Shown: one piece after another, positions 58,568 to 64,000 of the stretch
How positions within the stretch are numbered: the stretch's first letter is position 1
Layout: every line of letters starts with the position of its first letter
Origin: Odontocerum albicorne
Lineage: Eukaryota > Arthropoda > Insecta > Trichoptera > Odontoceridae
Assembly (NCBI GenBank): GCA_949825065.1
Contig: OX463854.1
Location: 15,165,112-15,229,111, forward strand
Reading direction: 5' to 3'
Length of the DNA stretch: 64,000 bases
Notes under the pieces: generated by a model
Told to the model about the DNA's origin: nothing
The model's database searches: none
What the model saw: only the letters and a program-made list of their open reading frames with translations
Translations under genes and position numbers: made by a program

Positions 58568-58800
58568 CAAATATTGTATTGTATTACACTTTTGTTGCAT
58601 ACAGTATAACCTGGTGGGTTTATTGTCATACAACAATATCTTCCGACTAACCAGAAAGATGTTAAAGAGGCCTTAAGGGAAAATCAGACTTGAATCCTTT
58701 GTTTTTAAAATCTAGATTCCAGCGGGATTTGAACTCGCAACCTCCGAGCTGGGAGACGGGCGTCTTACCAACTAGGCTACGGATATTGTCTATTTCTGAA
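58568..58800 (-). repeat. tRNA-derived SINE family S1, near complete
   Basis: Best S1 copy. Minus-strand A box TAGCCTAGTTGGTAAGACG and B box GAGTTCAAATCCCGC. Then AAGGCCTCTTTAACATCTTT, CTGGTTAGTCGGAAGATATT, the hairpin ATTGTTGTATGACAAT, AAACCCACCAGGTTATACTG and AGTGTAATACAATACAAT. The tail has the same order of elements as LINE family A. Confidence 0.82.
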
Positions 58801-58825
58801 ACTCGTTTTGGTTTCCCTTTAGTCA

Positions 58826-58945
58826 CTTAACGACATCCGTGGTCTAGTTGATTGTCTTCCAACCAGGGGGTTACGACTTCGATTTCCCTTGGTACCCAGA
58901 TTTTAAAGAAAGGGTTTAAGCCTGGTTACCACTTTTTTTATCTCT
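58826..58945 (+). repeat. SINE S1 head, opposite orientation to the previous copy
   Basis: A box TGGTCTAGTTGATTGTC and B box GACTTCGATTTCCC near 58873-58886. The body ends after about 60 bp. The two S1 heads face each other across about 25 bp. Confidence 0.65.
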
Positions 58946-59084
58946 GTATACTGTGATAAAATATTTTTCAATCTTATTTAATATTATCTTGGTAAAATGT
59001 CATTTAACCATTATTTTTTTCTAATTTGGAAAACAGTGTGATAGCGTGCAACAGTTTTTTACTGATTAGATTATAGTATTGTAT

Positions 59085-59145
59085 CGAATGAGTTTTATTG
59101 TATTACACTTTTGTGGTATACGATACAACCTGACAACGATTAAAC
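59085..59145 (-). repeat. SINE S1 3' end fragment
   Basis: TTGTATTACACTTTTGTGGT and ACGATACAACCTGAC are the S1 terminal block (complement). It lies directly beside the start of the family A LINE. Confidence 0.55.
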
Positions 59146-59149
59146 CTTT

Positions 59150-60215
59150 AATCTCTCTCGGAGTGGACTGGGGAGCTTACTCATAAATCCTAAGAAGTCT
59201 CAAGCGATCCTCATTGGCAGTCCTCAGCTTCTCGGTAAATTCAACACTGACTTACTTCCTTCAATACAAGTATTACTTGATGGCTCTATCATACCATTAT
59301 ATAAAACTGTTAAAAACCTAGGAGTGCTAATAGATAACACTCTCTCATGGCGAGATCAAATAAATGAGGTAAGCCGAAGGATCTTCTTCAGCCTTCATTC
59401 CTTTAAAGTGTTGCAAAGATTCCTACAAACTATAAACAAAATTTTACTCGTACAATCTCTGTTCTTTCCGATTCTGGACTATGCGTACGTATGTTACTTG
59501 GATGTTACAGAGGAACAGCTGGACAAATTACAGCGTCTTCAAAATGTGTGTCTAAGATTCATTTTCAACCTACGAAAATACGATCATATAACTTCATACC
59601 AGAAGGCATTGAACTGGTTTAATGTTAGAAATAGACGCCAAATTCACATACTGTCTCTATTGTATAATATTCTTAACTGTCGGATTCTTGAAGTCGGAAC
59701 TTTCGGATATCCTTAACTGATTAGCGCTACGCTCAAACAGATATTGTTTATTGGCCTTTCCAGTTCACCGCTCCTCTTTCTTTGCGTCGTTCTTTACTGT
59801 TCATGCAGTGAGACTCTGGAATCAGTTACAAACCAATATAAGACTCGCTCCGTCCTTGGCATGCTTTAAGAAGCGACTGAAAAAACTCTAAATTTCTAGT
59901 CAGTAAAATAACGTGTTTCATTCCTGATTTTTCTGTTCCTTTCCTCCCCACCATCCCTTCCTTTCTTTTTGATTGATGATATCTCACATTATATGAAAAA
60001 TAATGTTCGGGTGATTGTCCGTCTTTGTGGGGTTCATGGACATGTGCTCACGTATATGTTTATGGATTTCGTGAGGATGGATCGTCATTTGAATGATTTA
60101 TGCGACCACGTAACTTGCTTCATTTACTTTTGTCTGGTTGGTTGGAATAGATTGCCGCCTGGCAATAAGCCCGCCAGATTGTATTTGCAATAAAAGTGTT
60201 AAATAAATAAACCTG
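59150..60215 (+). mobile_element. LINE family A, best 3' copy
   Basis: 5' truncated. It reads NPKKSQAILIGSPQLLGKFN, then KTVKNLGVLIDNTLSWRDQI (59324 onward open for 130 codons), YAYVCYLDVTEEQLDKLQRL and LNWFNVRNRRQIHILSLLYN. After a stop at 59714-59716, the FTVHAVRLWNQ block follows near 59800. Then come the small 3' frame at 59993-60193, the hairpin ATTGCCGCCTGGCAAT and a GTTAAATAAATAA tail. This is the reference copy for the family in this window (jockey/CR1-group RT). Confidence 0.8.
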
Positions 60216-60589
60216 GCTAATAGTTGAAGACTAAAGTGATATGATATTTGATTGTCGAAAAAAAGACAAATTTACTTGTTGATGCATGCAAAACTAAATG
60301 TGAAATTGAAACGTTCGGTAAAAAATAATTTGTACGACTTCTAATGCGTTATTGTGTTAAATGGGCTTTAAGGTAATTATCACTAATACACACGTGTAAG
60401 TAATACATTTACATATATGTACGTAACAGAAGTGGCGAACAGTATTTTGGAGGTGGAGAAGGAATAAAATATAAGTCCTGATTTGAATATAAACTAAAAT
60501 TTAATAAAAAATTTAATCATCTGACCATTTGGTTTAGTTTTATTGAATTGGTCAAGTTAGTATGTTTAATGCGTTTGTTTTATTGTAAA

Positions 60590-60900
60590 ATCAATTATGT
60601 ATGTCATTCAATTATGTTTTATTTGTTAAATCAATTATATCGTAAAATCATATTGTAAAATCTAAATCAAATTATATTGTAAAATCAATTATGTTTTATC
60701 TGTAAAATCAATTATATCAAAGGTCTAAGCCAATTATATTCATTATAATATTAGCTAAGTCAAACATATTCATTGTAATGTCAAAGATCTAAGTCAATTA
60801 CATTCATTCTAATATAAAGGTCTAAGTCAATTATATTCGTTGTAATATTAAAAATCTAAGTCAAACACATTAATTGTAATATTACCAGTCTAAGCAAATA
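60590..60900. repeat. Degenerate tandem repeats, about 36-bp and 27-bp units
   Basis: The first part repeats AAAATCAATTAT with variable spacers. The second repeats GTCTAAGTCAATTATATTCA then TTGTAATAT about six times. Very A+T-rich, non-coding. Confidence 0.7.
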
Positions 60901-61574
60901 AATATTTTTTCTCTTATTAAGTGTTTGGTAATATGTCAGGCGTATGAAATATAAATGTGAATCAATTCACAGGCGTAAATGTTTGTTCGATAGATAGTGA
61001 GTTTCACTTTCGACATTGGTTAACATTAGCATTACAATAAATTTTCTTTTTACACAAAGAATTTATATCGGTTTTCACAGCATTTGAAATTTTGTAATCG
61101 TTTCTATTTATCTAAAATATTTGGATTTCGCTTAAGTTATTTGATGATGTTTTAAAGATAGTAGCAGTTCTCAACCTTTCCTTTGGATTAACACAATGCT
61201 ATCGTGGTAAGATATATTGATCTGCCGCGAAGCCATTATGGTTAGTAAGATGCACGTATATAGGCAAAAAAACCTTTATTTGCTTGATGAACAAGAAATA
61301 TTTTTCCACTAATTAAGTTGACATAAATCACGGATATCCATGAGCCAAGTAACCTCAATCTTAAATATATTATTTCTAATATATCGCTTTTATCGATATT
61401 TATTGAAAAATATTACATCCTCTCAGATTAACTAGTATGTTTCTTTGATCAAACTATTTATAACAGTTTTAAGTTTTTAGTCTATACAAAAAAAAAGACT
61501 CAACAGAGAACTGTCTCTGTTTTCAGCCTGGAGTCGGATTTATTGATTGAAATAGAAAAGGGGAAAATTGTTTT

Positions 61575-61675
61575 AATTACAGTATACCTGGTGGGCTTAT
61601 TGCCATTTGCCAATATCTTTCAGCTAACCAGAAGGATGTTAAAGAGGCCTTAAGTGAAAACGAGGGCTGCTTTAG
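61575..61675 (-). repeat. SINE S1 3' portion
   Basis: CAGTATACCTGGTGGGCTTA, ATTGCCATTTGCCAAT, CAGCTAACCAGAAGGATG and GAGGCCTTAAGTGAAAA. The tRNA head is absent. Confidence 0.65.
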
Positions 61676-61749
61676 ACACTGCTAAACACGAAATTCTCTT
61701 GTAATCACTTGAGGATCTGTATGGATTTTCAAATAGAAGTTAGCCCGTT

Positions 61750-62560
61750 GTTGTTAATCAAAAGATTATTTTCAGGATATTGTTAAGTATAGTGTACCAC
61801 AAGGGTTGATAGAAGGGCTGTTGTTTTTCATTATTTATACTAACTATGCAATTGAGCTCATTTGAAATGAATATTTTGAGTCTCAGGTCTACGGGGATGA
61901 TACTCTGTTCTTTAAATTCTATGATTCAAGTGACAAAGAGATCCTAAAGTAGGATGCTTCTAGTTGCACCCTCAAAGTCTTAACTTGGATCTCAAAAAAT
62001 AAATTCATACTTAATCTAAGTAAAACGGAACTTGTCTGGATAGCATCACCACGTTGTCAACATATTTTTCATGAAATGCGTTGTCAGTCATAAGCGTTAG
62101 TATTTTTCCAAAATAAAGGATCAAATTCCTTAGTGTTTATCTTGAAAATATACTCTTTTTTGACAAGCAAACAAGTTGTATGGTTTATCTAGGCTTGTGC
62201 ACTCGTAGAAAGTTAATTTTTTTACGTCAATGTCTTCCAACACATGTTTTCTTGTATTTAAGTCTCTCAATGGTTCCATATATCATATGGACATTATAAA
62301 TATTGTCATTTTAATCCACTTCTAAGAAGTCTACATATGCCGTTGTGTCGAGAAATTATTGATTGTTCCAAAATTTGTTAAATCAATCCCATAGGGTGGG
62401 GTATTATGACACTGTGTTTGCATTCCGTTACTGGTACAGTAGTGTGGTGCCTTTAAGTTTTAGAGATATGGGTGGCGGGCGCATCTATAGGGAATGTTTG
62501 AAGACATCCCTTTTTGGGAAGTTCCAAATTTATGATTATATAATATATATATATATATAT
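61750..62560 (+). mobile_element. LINE family D copy with RT active-site region, broken
   Basis: Reads SVPQGLIEGLLFFIIYTN, VYGDDTLFFKFYDSSDKEIL (the Y.DD active-site block) and LTWISKNKFILNLSKTELVW, then PLSFRDMG and CLKTSLFGKFQIYDY. Many stops and frameshifts. The 3' side runs into a (TA)n tract. Related to the minus-strand fragment at 54.3-54.8 kb. Confidence 0.7.
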
Positions 62561-62566
62561 ATATAA
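62535..62566. repeat. (TA)n microsatellite at a LINE 3' end
   Basis: An uninterrupted TA tract directly after the family D coding remnant. It may have grown from its 3' tail. Confidence 0.85.
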
Positions 62567-64000
62567 ATATAGCACACGTACATTTTTGGAAGGGTGTGAA
62601 CAATACAGACACCTAAATCAGATTTTTTTAATAACATATATCGAAAGTTGTAGTTCGCCATTCGTTGGTAAGTTTGCAAATGCGGAGAAGTATTATATCT
62701 AATGGTCCCAGCCACCACCTTCCTATATTCATACTCGTCTTATGGGTTTATTTATTTCTTATGTAATATTTTTATTGCGTCAGTAAAAATGGGTTTGATT
62801 TCAAAGTTAGAGCGCCCTTGAGGATGGTCAACTCTCTAAACAGGGCTATATATATTTGTGCTTTTATTATTAGTTAACAACAGCCTTCTTGTCTTAACAC
62901 TTTTAGACCCGATCAAAATCATGACAACCTTTCCCAGTGCCCGCCCGGCTTACTTTTGAGGAATTCTGATTATTGTGAAGGGTTTACTAAAACTGCTATA
63001 TCTAAGTAAATATTAAGAATGTTTTAATGAAACTTTAAACGTTCGTTTAAAACACTTTTTTCACAATTTAATTTAGTTTGATAATTCTGCCAACCTTTTC
63101 GATTGTGGAGACCTACATCACACTTTTTACGTATGTACAGGATTTCACTTCTCTTCGAGTGCTTAGCATATCATGCAAGTTCTGCAGGGTTCTTCTTTTT
63201 TGTCAGTTGATGGAGAACATATCAATACACGTTTAGACATGCTGTTTGATAACTTGTTTTGATGATCCTTGTAGGATTTGTAATTACTTAATCTATTTGG
63301 ACCCGAAGTCTGTAATTGATCTCTAGATTCATACATAAAAATCTTCAAGATCTAACACTTCATTGCACATTGACAACGCGACATCTGAATCTCCATCATA
63401 AATCAAACGATGGATATGGATAATTGATGGAATTGATTATCAATCCCTAGCGTATTTATTGCTCATGATAGAAAACAGGAGAAAATCATTTAAATGTTAA
63501 ATTGTTTACAAAAATATTTGCTAGACGCTTATAAATTGCCATTTTTTAACAGAGGTATCGATCACGCGAAAACGCGGGACCGGAACTCATCCCAAATTTT
63601 GTTTATATCACGCTAAAACCCGAGATTGATATACAAAGTGTTATTAAAAATGAGATTTACGTGGAAGACAATTTTATGTGTTAAGTGAATTTATTCAGTA
63701 ACGTCTTATACCGATTAGATTTTTTCGATATTCTAGCTCCGTTTCTAAGGTGGTCAATAATTTTATTCTTAAAATAACTACAGTATTATTATTATCATCA
63801 TCGACCAAAACGAATGTCTATGCGGAGAAGCCACAATACGGCTATAAAATATTTGCTATTTCTCATACTGTTCAGACAATTCAATATATTTCCTTTTTCT
63901 GTAAGATACAGATTGTCTCAATGAAATGTATATACATTTTAAAGGCTTATAATTCAATGTTTTTTAAGCTGAAGCTACATTTTATAATTCAAATTAAAAT

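Noticed and set aside
62536..62718. 60-codon minus-strand frame
   Set aside because: It partly translates a (TA)n tract; the rest is repeat DNA also seen near 54.18 kb.

Overview
This is a strongly A+T-rich eukaryotic window, almost certainly from an arthropod and most likely an insect. The evidence is spliced genes with GT/AG introns, mariner, Tigger, hAT and PIF/Harbinger-type DNA transposons, RTE and jockey-like LINEs, and tRNA-derived SINEs. The exact order cannot be read from the sequence. A 200-N assembly gap lies at 34196-34395.

Host genes occupy only the left quarter. The 3' half of a plus-strand MBOAT7-type (lysophosphatidylinositol acyltransferase) gene runs over four exons from 766 to 5125. 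Its 5' exons lie left of the window. Facing it tail-to-tail is a minus-strand gene from 17649 down to 6259, with six clearly phased exons. It encodes a RING / B-box / coiled-coil (RBCC, TRIM-like) protein of about 373 residues that is probably an E3 ubiquitin ligase. The introns of both genes are filled with transposon remains.

From about 17.7 kb to 64 kb I find no convincing host gene. The DNA is a dense, nested transposon landscape. It holds an RTE LINE with an intact 754-codon RT reading frame (48163-50469) inserted with a 10-bp target-site duplication into a jockey-like LINE. It also holds two mariners: a broken 1.28-kb copy at 18.5-19.7 kb, and a palindromic head-to-head composite at 43.2-44.3 kb that itself sits in a LINE. 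Other items are a Tigger-like deletion derivative inside a LINE inside an RBCC intron, two non-autonomous hAT-like elements with 8-bp duplications, a near-perfect 192-bp foldback MITE, and many copies of three LINE families and three tRNA-derived SINE families. Family names A-D and S1-S3 below are labels for this window only. Tandem repeats include a 49-bp satellite, a 9-bp minisatellite and (TA)n tracts.

The most informative biology is threefold: a LINE family (A) and a SINE family (S1) that share the same 3' hairpin, the palindromic mariner, and the unusual short RBCC gene whose last coding exon borders a SINE. Stretches not listed as features (mainly 16.5-17.4, 28.5-29.6, 30.6-31.2, 33.0-34.2, 34.5-35.7, 36.5-37.9, 41.0-42.0, 50.96-52.2, 53.0-53.6, 55.2-57.1, 60.9-61.5 and 62.9-64.0 kb) are A+T-rich DNA in which I see no supportable gene.
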